Positions 25,071 through 33,793 of a DNA stretch of 64,000 nt are shown here, piece after piece. The translations under genes were made by a program, and so were the position numbers. The stretch is from Actinomadura parmotrematis (lineage in GTDB: Bacteria; Actinomycetota; Actinomycetes; Streptosporangiales; Streptosporangiaceae). How positions within the stretch are numbered: the stretch's first letter is position 1; every line of letters starts with the position of its first letter. Under the pieces are notes generated by a model. The model made no database searches. It was not told the origin of the DNA and was given only the letters and a program-made list of their open reading frames with translations. The DNA lies in the NCBI RefSeq assembly GCF_019458805.1, contig NZ_JAIBOA010000016.1, positions 1-64,000 of the forward strand. Direction: 5' to 3'.

Positions 25071-26909
25071 GTGCCAGAGACGACCAGTTCGCAGAGCGTC
25101 CTCAACGCCCATTATCGGCAGCTTGTCCGAATGGCTTATCTCGTTCTTCCCGGCGGCATGGAGCAGTCGGACCGGCTGGCGGCCGCGCACTGGATCGTCC
25201 ACCGCAGCCGGACGCGGCGCTCCGGCGACGCCGACCGGCTCTACGCCGAGCTGCGCGACCGGGTGCTGCGGCGGGCGATGCGCGGCCCCGGCCGTCCCGG
25301 GCCCCGGCTCGGCCCCTGGCTGCGCGCCCGGCCCGCCGCCGCCAGCGGCGACGACCTGGAGCTGACCGGCGCCCTCGGCGGCCTGTCGGCGGGCGCGCGC
25401 GCCGCGTACGTGCTGCACGGCGTCGAGGGGCTGCCGGACGACCAGGTGCGCGCCCGCCTCGCGGCGATCGGCGTCGCCGACGCCGAGGTCGCGCTCGCCG
25501 AGGCCGCGGCCCTGGACGAGGGGACCTCGCCGGACGAGCGGCGCGCCCTGCTCGCCCGCCCGGCGCTCGATCCGACGATCGCCCGGCTGTACGGGCGGGC
25601 GGCGCGCCCCCGGCGGCCCGCCGCGCTCGTCGCCGCGGCCGCCGTGCTGGTCGGCGGCGGCGCCGTGGTCGCCGCCGGCGGTCTCGGCGCCGCCCGCAGC
25701 GGCGCGCAGGCGGCGTTCCTCGGCGGCCGTCCCGAGGCGGTGACCGAGGCCCCGGCGGGGCTCTGGCGGCGCACGACCCGCCTCGGCCTGGAGGCGTGGA
25801 ACCCGCGCGGCGACCTCGCCGGCGACGGCGGCCTGGCGAAGGAGGCGCTGCGCGCCTGGAACGGCGGCGAGCGCGCCGTCTCCTACGACGGCACCGGCAC
25901 CGCGCCGCCGAGCGGCCGCCCGCAGCTGCTCTACGCGGGGACCGTCGACGGCCGCCGCGTCGCGCTGCTGCACGACGACGAGCGCGTCGCCCGCTACACC
26001 GCCCTGCCCGGCGAGCGCGGCAAGCGGACGCTGGAGGTCTTCCCCGAGGGCCGGATCCTGCCCGGCGGGGCGAGCCCGCTGAAGCTGGCGCCCGGCCGCT
26101 ACCTGCTGCCGCCGTGGGTGACCGGCGTCAAGGCCGCGCCGCTCGGCGACGGCGAGGCGCGCTGGGCCGACGTCCCGGTCCGCGACGGCGTGACCGCCCC
26201 CGTCGGCGCGGCGGCCGGCGCCGGCTGCTGGCGCGGCCCGGTGCTGGAGCTCCAGCAGCCCGAGATCGCGCACGGCCGCCCGTACACGATGGCCGACCTC
26301 GGGCGGCTGTCGGCGGCGAACCTGATGTACCAGCCGCCGCCGCCCGCCCCGGTGCGCCGCCTCGGCCCCCACCAGATCGACGGGGCGCCCGAGGCGATGC
26401 CGCAGGGCTTCGCGCTGTGGGGGCGGCTCGGCTGCACCCCGGCCGGTCCCGCCGCGCTGGACCGCGCGGGCCGCGGCGACGTCGAGTCGGCGACGGCGTG
26501 GGAGTTCTGGTCCGGCGCGCTGCCCGACAAGGGCGGCAAGGGCCACTGGGTGTGCACCCGCTACGCCTACGACAACGGCCGCAGCGCCACCTACGCGACC
26601 CTGCTGGACGACCGCGGCGCCGTCCTCACCGGCGCGCACACCGACACCTGGGACTGCTCGCGCCTGCAGCGCGACGTCGTGAGCGGCGGATGGTGGCGCT
26701 CCCCGGCCGGGCGCTGGTGGTACCTGGCCGCCGCGAGCCGCCGCGTGACGACGCTGTACGCCGACGGACCGTTCGAGCGGCCCGCCGTCAAGGACGGCTT
26801 CCTGACCGCGCGCGGACCGGCCGGCGCGCGTCCCCCGTCCGGCCGGGTGCTGCTGACCGGCGGCAACTACCACGGGCAGCTCATGCCGGTGTTCCAGGCG
26901 CGCTCCTGA
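25071..26909 (+). CDS. Sigma-factor-like single-pass membrane protein, copy 2
   Basis: A 612-residue paralogue of the preceding gene. The N-terminus (VLNAHYRQLVRMAYLVLPGG) is close to sigma-70 region 2, and about 120-165 (LGGLSAGARAAYVLHGVEGLPDDQVRARLAAIGV) is close to region 4. Its membrane segment is at about 185-210 (AALVAAAAVLVGGGAVVAAGG). The exported part repeats the same landmarks as copy 1: LLYAGTVDGRRVALL, GRYLLPPW, GVTAPV, LWGRLGC, AWEFWSGALPDKGGKG, WVCTRYAY and WWRSPAGRWWYLAA. Conservation of these Trp/Cys motifs suggests a folded ligand-binding domain. The start is GTG. A hairpin follows the gene. No anti-sigma factor is adjacent. Confidence 0.7.
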   Translation: MPETTSSQSVLNAHYRQLVRMAYLVLPGGMEQSDRLAAAHWIVHRSRTRRSGDADRLYAELRDRVLRRAMRGPGRPGPRLGPWLRARPAAASGDDLELTGALGGLSAGARAAYVLHGVEGLPDDQVRARLAAIGVADAEVALAEAAALDEGTSPDERRALLARPALDPTIARLYGRAARPRRPAALVAAAAVLVGGGAVVAAGGLGAARSGAQAAFLGGRPEAVTEAPAGLWRRTTRLGLEAWNPRGDLAGDGGLAKEALRAWNGGERAVSYDGTGTAPPSGRPQLLYAGTVDGRRVALLHDDERVARYTALPGERGKRTLEVFPEGRILPGGASPLKLAPGRYLLPPWVTGVKAAPLGDGEARWADVPVRDGVTAPVGAAAGAGCWRGPVLELQQPEIAHGRPYTMADLGRLSAANLMYQPPPPAPVRRLGPHQIDGAPEAMPQGFALWGRLGCTPAGPAALDRAGRGDVESATAWEFWSGALPDKGGKGHWVCTRYAYDNGRSATYATLLDDRGAVLTGAHTDTWDCSRLQRDVVSGGWWRSPAGRWWYLAAASRRVTTLYADGPFERPAVKDGFLTARGPAGARPPSGRVLLTGGNYHGQLMPVFQARS

Positions 26910-26934
26910 CCCGGCCCCCCTGCCCCGCGCGCTT

Positions 26935-26966
26935 CCGGCCCGCCCTCCTCCCCGGGGGCGGGCCGG
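26935..26966 (+). terminator. Intrinsic terminator-like hairpin after the sigma-like gene
   Basis: Ten perfect pairs, CCGGCCCGCC (26935-26944) with GGCGGGCCGG (26957-26966), around a 12-base loop, starting 26 bases after the stop. There is no U-tract. It separates the sigma-like pair from the CoA-transferase gene. Confidence 0.55.
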
Positions 26967-27055
26967 TCAGCGCGCGCTTACCGCGATCGGGCACACTGGG
27001 GGTGGACCGAACCCGGTTCACCATCGGGTGGGCAGGTTGCGAGAGGGGTCGCGGT

Positions 27056-28201
27056 ATGGGCAAGGGTCCGCTGTCGGGCGTGCGGGTGATCGAGCTGGCC
27101 GGGATCGGCCCGGGGCCGTTCGCCGCGATGCTGCTGGCCGACCTCGGCGCCGAGGTGATCCGGGTGGACCGGGCGTCGGCGGCCGGTCGGGGGACCACCG
27201 GCGGCACCGACTTCACCAACCGCGGCAAGCGGTCGATCGCCATCGACCTGAAGAGCCCGGCGGGCAAGGAGGTCGTGCTCCGCCTCGCCGCGAAGTCCGA
27301 CGTGCTGCTGGAGGGCTTCCGGCCCGGCGTGACCGAGCGCCTCGGCCTCGGCCCCGACGACGTCCTGGCCCGCAACCCGCGCCTCGTCTACGGCCGGATG
27401 ACCGGCTGGGGCCAGCAGGGCGCCCTGTCCCAGAGCGCCGGCCACGACGTCGGCTACATCGCCGTCACCGGCGCGCTGCACGCGATCGGCCGCGCGGGCG
27501 GCCCGCCGCAGATCCCGATGAACCTGCTCGGCGACTTCGCCGGCGGCAGCATGTACCTGATCGTCGGCGTGCTCGCCGCGCTGCTGGAATCCAAGACCAG
27601 TGGCAGGGGGCAGGTCGTCGACGCCGCCATCGTCGACGGCACCGCGCACCTGTCGACGTTCATCCACGGCTTCCTGGCCGGCGGCATGTGGCGCGACGAG
27701 CGCGGCGTCAACATGCTCGACTCCGGCGCCCCCTGGTACGACGTGTACGAGACCGCGGACGGGAAGCACGTCGCCGTCGGCGCGATCGAGCCGCAGTTCT
27801 ACGCCGAGCTGCTGCGCGGGCTGGAGCTGGACGGCGACGAGAGCCTGCCCGCCCAGCACGAGCAGGCGCGCTGGCCGGAGCTGCGCGAGCGGTTCGCCGC
27901 GGCGTTCAAGGCGCGCACCCGCGACGAGTGGGCCGAGGCGTTCCTGCCCGGCGACGCGTGCGTGGCGCCCGTCCTGTCCCTGGAGGAGGCCGCCGCGCAC
28001 CCCTACAACACCGAGCGCGAGGTGTTCGTCGAGGCCGCCGGGCACCGCCAGCCCGCGCCCGCGCCGCGCTTCTCCCGCACGCCGGGCGCCACCGACGGCG
28101 TCCCCGTCCTGCCGGGCGGGCAGAGCCGCGAGGTGCTGGAATCCCTCGGCTTCGAGGACGCGGGCGAGCTCCTCGCCGGGGGCGCCGTCGTCCAGGCGTG
28201 A
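27056..28201 (+). CDS. CaiB/BaiF-family CoA-transferase (alpha-methylacyl-CoA racemase-like)
   Basis: A 381-residue class III CoA-transferase family protein. The N-terminus VRVIELAGIGPGPFAAMLLADLGAEVIRVDR is the classic nucleotide/CoA-binding start. GHDVGYIAVTGAL has the His used by alpha-methylacyl-CoA racemase, and LGDFAGGSMYL the paired Asp. These favour racemisation of 2-methylacyl-CoA in branched-chain lipid or sterol side-chain breakdown over CoA transfer. The length is normal. The ATG at 27056 follows a GAGAGGGG ribosome binding site, and the long open upstream frame is a shadow. It stands alone, with a 14-base GC palindrome just after its stop (28208-28221). Confidence 0.9.
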   Translation: MGKGPLSGVRVIELAGIGPGPFAAMLLADLGAEVIRVDRASAAGRGTTGGTDFTNRGKRSIAIDLKSPAGKEVVLRLAAKSDVLLEGFRPGVTERLGLGPDDVLARNPRLVYGRMTGWGQQGALSQSAGHDVGYIAVTGALHAIGRAGGPPQIPMNLLGDFAGGSMYLIVGVLAALLESKTSGRGQVVDAAIVDGTAHLSTFIHGFLAGGMWRDERGVNMLDSGAPWYDVYETADGKHVAVGAIEPQFYAELLRGLELDGDESLPAQHEQARWPELRERFAAAFKARTRDEWAEAFLPGDACVAPVLSLEEAAAHPYNTEREVFVEAAGHRQPAPAPRFSRTPGATDGVPVLPGGQSREVLESLGFEDAGELLAGGAVVQA

Positions 28202-28433
28202 CGCCTTGACGGCGCGCCGTCTTGTGACCCAGGTAACAATCATCCGGGCACAAGTCGGTTTCCGGCGGACAAGACGGGGTCCGGGCGCGGTCCTACGTTA
28301 TTGACACCTCACGGAACAGCGGGCCGCGGCAGCGGCCCGCCAGGCCCGTGCCCACCCCGTACGGCGGCTCCGCGCCGCGTCCCCGACAGGGCCGCGGCGC
28401 CGGCGCGCCGTGCTCTGTGCAAGGGAGAGTCCC

Positions 28434-29291
28434 ATGCGTCTCAGGCGTCTCCGTTCCTGGGCCGCGGCCGCGGCGGTCCTGCCCACCGCGCTCGGGCTGA
28501 CCGCGCTCGCCGCCACCGCCGCCCACGCCGAGACCTCGCCCGCCGGGGCCAACGACTGGAACTGCAAGCCCTCGTTCCTGCACCCGCGCCCGGTCGTCCT
28601 GGTCCACGGCACCTTCGAGAACATGGCCTTCAACTGGCAGACCCTGTCGCCGCAGCTGAAGAAGGCCGGCTACTGCGTCTTCGCGCTCAACTACGGCGGC
28701 GCCCAGGACGCGCCGATCCAGGGCACCGCCGACATCCCGACGTCGGCCGGGCAGCTGTCGGCGTTCGTCGACCGCGTCCTCACCGCGACCAAGGCGAGCA
28801 AGGTCGACATGGTCGGGCACTCCCAGGGCGGCATGATGCCGCGCTACTACATCAAGAACCTCGGCGGCGCGTCCAAGGTCAACAAGCTGGTCGGGATCGT
28901 GCCGTCCAACCACGGCACCACCGCGAGCGGCCTCGCCGCCCTCGGCAGCCTGCTCGGCATCACCCAGGCCGTGGTGAAGGCCGCCCCGTCCGCCGGCCAG
29001 CAGATCGTCGGCTCGTCCTTCCTCGCCGACCTCAACGCCGGCGGCGACACCGTCGCCGGCCCGACCTACATCGTGCTCGCGACCAAGTACGACGAGGTCG
29101 TCACGCCCTACACCTCGGCGTTCCTGAACGGCGCCAACGCCCAGAACGTGCTGCTCCAGGACAAGTGCGCGAGCGACACCAACGCCCACGTCGGCATCAA
29201 CTTCGACCCGGTGATGGTCAAGTTCGTCCTGAACTCCCTGGACATCTGGGGCCCGTACTGGCCCATCAACTGCTCCAACCCCCTCGGCTGA
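28434..29291 (+). CDS. Secreted class 2 lipase (EstA/LipA-like)
   Basis: A 285-residue exported triacylglycerol lipase. The signal peptide ends at AHA-ET, about residue 32. The oxyanion-hole region is VVLVHGTFEN, and the nucleophile is Ser130 in GHSQGG. Likely later triad residues are the Asp in ATKYDEVV and the His in TNAHVGI. Four Cys residues may form disulfides. The protein is close in style to Streptomyces and Rhodococcus secreted lipases. The ATG has AAGGGAGAG upstream. The 232-base intergenic region before it holds a Crp-box-like GTGACCCAGGTAAC, one base off the actinomycete consensus. A strong hairpin ends the gene. Confidence 0.93.
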   Translation: MRLRRLRSWAAAAAVLPTALGLTALAATAAHAETSPAGANDWNCKPSFLHPRPVVLVHGTFENMAFNWQTLSPQLKKAGYCVFALNYGGAQDAPIQGTADIPTSAGQLSAFVDRVLTATKASKVDMVGHSQGGMMPRYYIKNLGGASKVNKLVGIVPSNHGTTASGLAALGSLLGITQAVVKAAPSAGQQIVGSSFLADLNAGGDTVAGPTYIVLATKYDEVVTPYTSAFLNGANAQNVLLQDKCASDTNAHVGINFDPVMVKFVLNSLDIWGPYWPINCSNPLG

Positions 29292-29301
29292 CCCCCGCCG
29301 T

Positions 29302-29333
29302 CCCGGGCGCCGCACCCCACTGCGGCGCCCGGG
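29302..29333 (+). terminator. Strong terminator hairpin after the lipase gene
   Basis: Thirteen perfect base pairs (CCCGGGCGCCGCA with TGCGGCGCCCGGG) and a six-base loop, beginning ten bases after the lipase stop. No U-tract. It faces the end of the convergent decarboxylase gene and may act on both strands. Confidence 0.75.
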
Positions 29334-29382
29334 CGCGCCCGGCGGGCGTGGCCTTCCGCCCTGATCCTGGTGCCGGTCGAGG

Positions 29383-30627
29383 TCATGGCCTCCGCCGCGT
29401 ACCCGGGCTCCGGGGGACGGCCGCCAGGTCGGTGTGCAAGGCGTGGGCGAGTTCGGGCGTGGTGCCGTGGCGGATGACGATGCGGCCGGTCAGGGGCCCG
29501 TCCGGTTGCGGGCGGTAGACGGGGATGCGCCAGCCGCGGGCGGTGAGGTGCCCGCCGAGGGTGCGCATGGCGCTGTCGGGGCCGGTGAAGGACACGACGG
29601 GCAGTTCGGGGGCGCCGGCGGTAACGGTGTAGGGACCGAGGCCGGCGATGGTGCCGGCCACGTGCCGGGCGGTGGCGACGCAGGCGGCATGGACGGCGCG
29701 GTAGCCGCTAGGCCCGTGGCGTTCGCGGTTGTAGGCCAGGTGGACGACGGGCGCCGGCGACTGGGAGAAGGTCAGGGCCCAGGTGTCGACGCCCCCGCCG
29801 ATGTAGGGCGAGTGCCGGTCCAGGCAGCGAGGGCGCAGGTCGGGGTGCCGCCACAGGATCCAGCCGAGCGCGGGGAACGCCAGACCGAACTTGTGGGCCG
29901 AGGTGTTGACGGACACCACGCGTTCCAGCCTGAAGTCCCACACCAGGCCGGGTTGCAGGAACGGGGCGACGTAGCCGCCGGACGCGGCGTCGACGTGGAC
30001 GGGGACGTCCAGGCCGCTGCGCTGCCGCAGGCCGTCGAGGGCGGCGGCCAGGGCGGCCACGTCGTCGTAGCGGCCGTGGTCGGTGGAGCCCAGCACCGCG
30101 ACGACGCCGATGGTGTCGCGGTCGCAGGCCGCGGCGGCCTGCTCGGCGTCCAGGGTGCGGCCGTCCGGGAGCGAGGGCAGGACGCGCGGGCGGACGCCGA
30201 ACAGGTGGCAGAACCGGGGCCAGCAGGAGTGCGCGCCCGCGCCGAACACCAGGTTCGGGGTCGCGGAGGAGCGCCGGCCGAGCAGGGCGAGGCCGGCCAG
30301 CACCGCCGCCTCGCTGGAGCCGCCGACCGGGCCGCCGACGGGCTCGGCCGGGCCGTGCCACCACGCCGACAGCTCGGCCGCGGCGGTGCGCGCCAGGTCG
30401 GCGGTGCGGTGGTACTCGGCGCGGTTGACCAGGTTGCGGTCCAGGTGGGCGGCGATGAGGTCGAGCGCCTCGGGCTCGGCCCAGGTGGTGGAGAAGGTCC
30501 CCAGGTTGCGGCGCGGATCGCCTTCCGCGGCCAGGTGCGCCAGCACCCGGCGCGCGGCCGCGGCGGCGCCGCGTTCGCCGCCGCGCGCGGGCGGGACCGC
30601 GCCGGCGACGGTGACGCCCGCCGTCAC
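29383..30627 (-). CDS. PLP-dependent decarboxylase of the glutamate decarboxylase type
   Basis: A 414-residue group II decarboxylase. Family landmarks match bacterial glutamate decarboxylase in order: FSTTWAEPEALDLI, GGSSEAAVLAGLAL (phosphate-binding), HVDAASGGYVAPFL (Asp contacting the cofactor) and NTSAHKFGLAFPALGWILWR with the PLP Lys at about 246. The N-terminus is shorter than classical GadB by about 40-50 residues, removing the region that governs pH-dependent membrane binding in E. coli. The GTG start overlaps the stop of the nitrilase gene by four bases, so the two are translationally coupled. The substrate may be glutamate or a related acidic or arylic amino acid. Confidence 0.85.
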   Translation of the reverse strand: MTAGVTVAGAVPPARGGERGAAAAARRVLAHLAAEGDPRRNLGTFSTTWAEPEALDLIAAHLDRNLVNRAEYHRTADLARTAAAELSAWWHGPAEPVGGPVGGSSEAAVLAGLALLGRRSSATPNLVFGAGAHSCWPRFCHLFGVRPRVLPSLPDGRTLDAEQAAAACDRDTIGVVAVLGSTDHGRYDDVAALAAALDGLRQRSGLDVPVHVDAASGGYVAPFLQPGLVWDFRLERVVSVNTSAHKFGLAFPALGWILWRHPDLRPRCLDRHSPYIGGGVDTWALTFSQSPAPVVHLAYNRERHGPSGYRAVHAACVATARHVAGTIAGLGPYTVTAGAPELPVVSFTGPDSAMRTLGGHLTARGWRIPVYRPQPDGPLTGRIVIRHGTTPELAHALHTDLAAVPRSPGTRRRP

Positions 30628-31556
30628 ACGGGCCTGCGCAGGACGGGCACGAGGTCGAGGCGGTTGTCGGCGCGGTGGTCCCCTTCGGGGCTGAAGGCGG
30701 GGATCGCGGCGGGTACGCAGTCGGCGATCAGCAGCGTGTCGTCGGCGCGGTCGTCGTCGCCCGCGGCCAGCACCGCCTCGCCGTCGGGGCCCCAGATGCC
30801 GGAGTTGCCGCGGTACTGCCAGGAGCCGGCGGCGGTGTCCTCCCAGCCGCGCCGGTTGGCGTAGGCCACGAACAACCGCCAGACGCACGCCATCGCCGGG
30901 ATGATGTGCCGGGTCGCGTCGGGGTAGGGGACCAGCGTCCGGCGGCCGTCGGCCAGCGGGTAGTGATAGTCGGCGGCGGTGGGCCCCACGACGACCTTCG
31001 CGCCCTGGGCGGCCAGGTATTGGTACAGCGGCGGGAACTCGCACTCGTAGCAGTTGAGCACCCCGACCTTGACGCCGTTGACCGGCACGACGGGCGGCAG
31101 CTCCTCGCCGAAGGAGTAGTTGCGGCGCTCGGCCGCCCCGTACAGGTGGGTCTTGCGGTAGTTGGCGAGGAGCGTCCCGGAGGGACCGGCCACCGCGATG
31201 CTGTCGTAGAACCTGCGGCCGCTGCGCTCGGGATAGGGCAGGACGAGGGTCAGGCCGTGGGTCTTGGCGGCGTGGCGGGCGGCGTCCACGCTCGGCCCGT
31301 CGTGGTGCTCGGCCAGCTCGTCGCGCTGCTCGACACCGATCGCGTATCCGGTGGTGAACTTCTCGGGGAAGACGCACAGGTGCGCCCCGTGCGCGGCGGC
31401 CAGTTCGGCGACCTCGCGCAGGCGCGCCAGGTTGGCCTCCACGGCGTCCGGCGTGCCGACGGGACCGGCGCCCTGGTACAGGGCCAGCCGCACCCCCGCC
31501 GCGTGCCCCGGCGCCTCGCGCCGCACCAGGCGTGCGTTCACCCGCACTCTCGCCAT
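30624..31556 (-). CDS. Nitrilase-superfamily carbon-nitrogen hydrolase (amidase)
   Basis: A 310-residue cytoplasmic hydrolase with the full nitrilase triad: Glu65 (FPEKF), Lys135 (NYRKTHL) and Cys169 (LNCYECEFP). It cleaves carboxamides or carbamoyl compounds to acid plus ammonia. The FPEKFTTGYAIG and YGAAERRNYSFG segments fit the aliphatic amidase/omega-amidase branch. The ATG at 31556 has GAAGAGGA upstream. The longer frame to 31679 lacks a site. Its stop overlaps the start of the PLP decarboxylase, which suggests consecutive steps, for example an amide made from an amino-acid precursor. That order is inference. Confidence 0.88.
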   Translation of the reverse strand: MARVRVNARLVRREAPGHAAGVRLALYQGAGPVGTPDAVEANLARLREVAELAAAHGAHLCVFPEKFTTGYAIGVEQRDELAEHHDGPSVDAARHAAKTHGLTLVLPYPERSGRRFYDSIAVAGPSGTLLANYRKTHLYGAAERRNYSFGEELPPVVPVNGVKVGVLNCYECEFPPLYQYLAAQGAKVVVGPTAADYHYPLADGRRTLVPYPDATRHIIPAMACVWRLFVAYANRRGWEDTAAGSWQYRGNSGIWGPDGEAVLAAGDDDRADDTLLIADCVPAAIPAFSPEGDHRADNRLDLVPVLRRPV

Positions 31557-31810
31557 CGGCGATCCTCTTCTCTGTTCATCCACCCGAGCCGCCCGTGCCG
31601 GACCGTACGCCGGGAGCCGTGCGCGGGGACCCGCGGTCGGGGAGGTGAGAATTGCGGTGCTGCGCCGTGCCGGCGTCACCGTCCGCGTCCAGCCGGGCGT
31701 GGGGCGTCTCCACCGGCCGAACTGTGGTCACTCATCGTAATCGATCGGATGCGCCCCCGCGCGCGTTCGGCGTCGTGGCGCCTTCCGGCGGGCCGCCCGC
31801 CGAAAGGCGG

Positions 31811-32368
31811 TCAGGTGATGAGCAGGGTGGTCACGCCGGCCTGGCTGGTGAGGCCGGCGGCCGTCTGGCAGGCGGTGAGGTCGAGGACGGGCTCCACGAC
31901 GGTGAAGACGGCGGTCCTCCCGGTGAACAGGCCCGCGCTGATCTTGCCGCGCAGGGTGATGACGGTCTGCCCGTTGACGTTGGTGACGGTGCGCGTGAAC
32001 GCCAGCGTGCTGGACTGGCCGGTGTTCCAGGTGAAGACCTGTGTGCCGGTGGTGGTGCTCAGCAGGTCGGCGCACGACAGCGTCACGGTCACGGTGCCGC
32101 CGCTGGTGCCGCTGGTGATGCTCGGCTGCGAGAGCGACGCGCACACGCCGAGCGCGGCGTTGTAGGTGACGGTGACCGTCTGCGGGGCGGTCTTGACGCC
32201 CGGCGAGAACGACACGGTCTGGTTGCCGGCCGGGCAGGTGACGTCGGCGAGCCGCGCCGACGCGGGCGGGGCCGCGATCAGTGGCAGCAGGCCGCCCGCC
32301 AGCAGGAGCGACGCGGTGACGGCGCGGCCGCGGGCCCGGATGCGGGCGGCCTGGTGGGGGTGGAGCAT
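31811..32368 (-). CDS. Small secreted protein, unknown function
   Basis: A 185-residue exported protein. The signal peptide is clear (VTASLLLAGGLLPLIAAPPASA, cut near residue 38). The mature part is Thr/Val/Ser-rich and beta-strand-like (GGTVTVTLSCADLL, TLAFTRTVTNVNGQTVITLRG), with four Cys residues that could form two disulfides. I do not recognise the family. It resembles the short beta-sandwich secreted proteins common in Actinomadura-type genomes. The ribosome binding site GAGGAGG is strong, and a Crp-box-like palindrome lies 53 bases upstream of the start. The 254 bases after it, up to the nitrilase gene start, hold no gene I can support. Confidence 0.75.
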   Translation of the reverse strand: MLHPHQAARIRARGRAVTASLLLAGGLLPLIAAPPASARLADVTCPAGNQTVSFSPGVKTAPQTVTVTYNAALGVCASLSQPSITSGTSGGTVTVTLSCADLLSTTTGTQVFTWNTGQSSTLAFTRTVTNVNGQTVITLRGKISAGLFTGRTAVFTVVEPVLDLTACQTAAGLTSQAGVTTLLIT

Positions 32369-32420
32369 GGGGGGTCCTCCTCGAAGCAGGATGAGGGTGA
32401 CGCCACCGGGTTCCCGAGAA

Positions 32421-32434
32421 GTGACCTGGGTCAC
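32421..32434. promoter_or_regulatory. Crp-box-like palindrome upstream of the secreted protein
   Basis: GTGACCTGGGTCAC fits the GTG-N6-GNCAC pattern described for Streptomyces Crp and is a near-perfect palindrome. It lies 53-66 bases upstream of the start at 32368 (minus strand), a suitable place for an activator. A one-mismatch copy lies at about 28223-28236, before the secreted lipase gene. Confidence 0.4.
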
Positions 32435-32523
32435 CGTCCTGGCTGGATGATACGCCAGGTATCGCCGCCAGTACATATCGTCATACCGCCTGCCGGCGGG
32501 GCGGGTGCGGGGCCGGAGCGGGG

Positions 32524-33663
32524 CTACAGGCCGAGCTGCTTGGCGACGATCTCGTTCATGATCTCGGTGGTGCCGCCGCCGATGCCGAGGATGCGGGCGT
32601 CGCGGTAGTGGCGCTCGACCTCCGACTCGCGCATGTAGCCCATGCCGCCGTGCAGCTGGACGGCCTCGTTGACGACGTGCTCGACGGCCTGGACGGCGGT
32701 GTTCTTGGCGTGGGCGGTCTCGGTCAGGACGTCCTCGCCGGCCACGTACCGCTCGGCGGTCCGCTGGGTGTAGGTGCGGGCGACGTCCACCTGGCGGGCC
32801 ATCTCGGCGATCTTGTGGCGGACGAGCTGGCGCGAGGACAGCGGGCGGCCGAACGTCTCGCGGACCTTGACGTACTCCAGGGTGAGGTCCAGGCAGCGCT
32901 GCGCCGTCGCGTACGCCTGGACGGCGAGCGACAGGCGCTCGGCGACGAAGTTCTGCACGATCTGCAGGAAGCCGCTGTTCTCGGGGCCGACGAGGTTCGC
33001 GGCGGGGACGCGGACGTCGTCGAAGGACAGCTCGGCGGTGTCGGAGCAGAGCCAGCCCATCTTGTCGAGGGCGCGCGAGACGGTGAAGCCGGGCGCGCCC
33101 TTCTCCACGACGAGCAGCGAGATGCCGCCGTAGCCGGGCTCGCCGGTGCGGACGGCGGTGGTGACGAAGTCGGCGCGCACGCCCGAGGTGATGAACATCT
33201 TGGCGCCGTTGACGACGTAGGAGTCGCCGTCGCGCACCGCCGTCGTGCGGACGCCCGCGACGTCCGAGCCGGTGCCGGGCTCGGTGACGCCGAGCGCGCC
33301 GATCTTCTCGCCGGCGAGCACCGGCCGCGCGAACCGGTCGATGAGGTCCTTGTCGCCGGAGGCGACGATGTGCGGCACCGCGATCCCGTGGGTGAACAGG
33401 GACGCGACCACGCCGCCCGACCCGCCCGCCTGGATCAGCTCCTCGGCGACGATCAGCGCGTCGATCGGGTCGCCGCCGCCCCCGCCCGCCTCCTCGGGGA
33501 ACCCGGCGCCGAGCAGGCCCGCGGCGGCGGCCCTGGCGTGCAGCTCGCGGGGCAGCTCCCCGGCCCGCTCCCACCCGGCCACGTGGGGCGCGATCTCGCG
33601 GGCGGTGAACTCGCGGACCAGGGCGCGCAGCGCGGTGCGCTCGGGGGTGTGCCAGAGGCTCAT
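32524..33663 (-). CDS. Acyl-CoA dehydrogenase
   Basis: A 379-residue flavoenzyme that introduces the alpha-beta double bond in acyl-CoA. The FAD/substrate motifs are VTEPGTGSDVAGVRT and NGAKMFITSG in the N-terminal half. The C-terminal helical domain contains RLSLAVQAYATAQRCLDLTLEYVKVRETFGRPL and the family ending LHGGMGYMRESEVERHYRDARILGIGGGTTEIMNEIVAKQLGL. The catalytic base is probably the Glu in GGTTEIM, as in short- and medium-chain forms. A GGAGGAACC ribosome binding site precedes the ATG. The gene is divergent from the expansin-like gene and no partner beta-oxidation gene is adjacent. Confidence 0.95.
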   Translation of the reverse strand: MSLWHTPERTALRALVREFTAREIAPHVAGWERAGELPRELHARAAAAGLLGAGFPEEAGGGGGDPIDALIVAEELIQAGGSGGVVASLFTHGIAVPHIVASGDKDLIDRFARPVLAGEKIGALGVTEPGTGSDVAGVRTTAVRDGDSYVVNGAKMFITSGVRADFVTTAVRTGEPGYGGISLLVVEKGAPGFTVSRALDKMGWLCSDTAELSFDDVRVPAANLVGPENSGFLQIVQNFVAERLSLAVQAYATAQRCLDLTLEYVKVRETFGRPLSSRQLVRHKIAEMARQVDVARTYTQRTAERYVAGEDVLTETAHAKNTAVQAVEHVVNEAVQLHGGMGYMRESEVERHYRDARILGIGGGTTEIMNEIVAKQLGL

Positions 33664-33793
33664 CGGCGGTTCCTCCAGGGGATAGAACGGGATTCGGAAT
33701 TTAACAGAACCGCGCCGACTGTCACATGGGTGCCGCCTGTAACACTCGTGGTGGCCGGGCGATTACGGAAAGGGGTCGGATCGGGGGAGAGGC

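Noticed and set aside
28208..28221. GACGGCGCGCCGTC palindrome after the CoA-transferase
   Set aside because: It can fold only with a very small loop and has no U-tract. Palindromes of this GC type occur by chance here, so it is not listed as a terminator.
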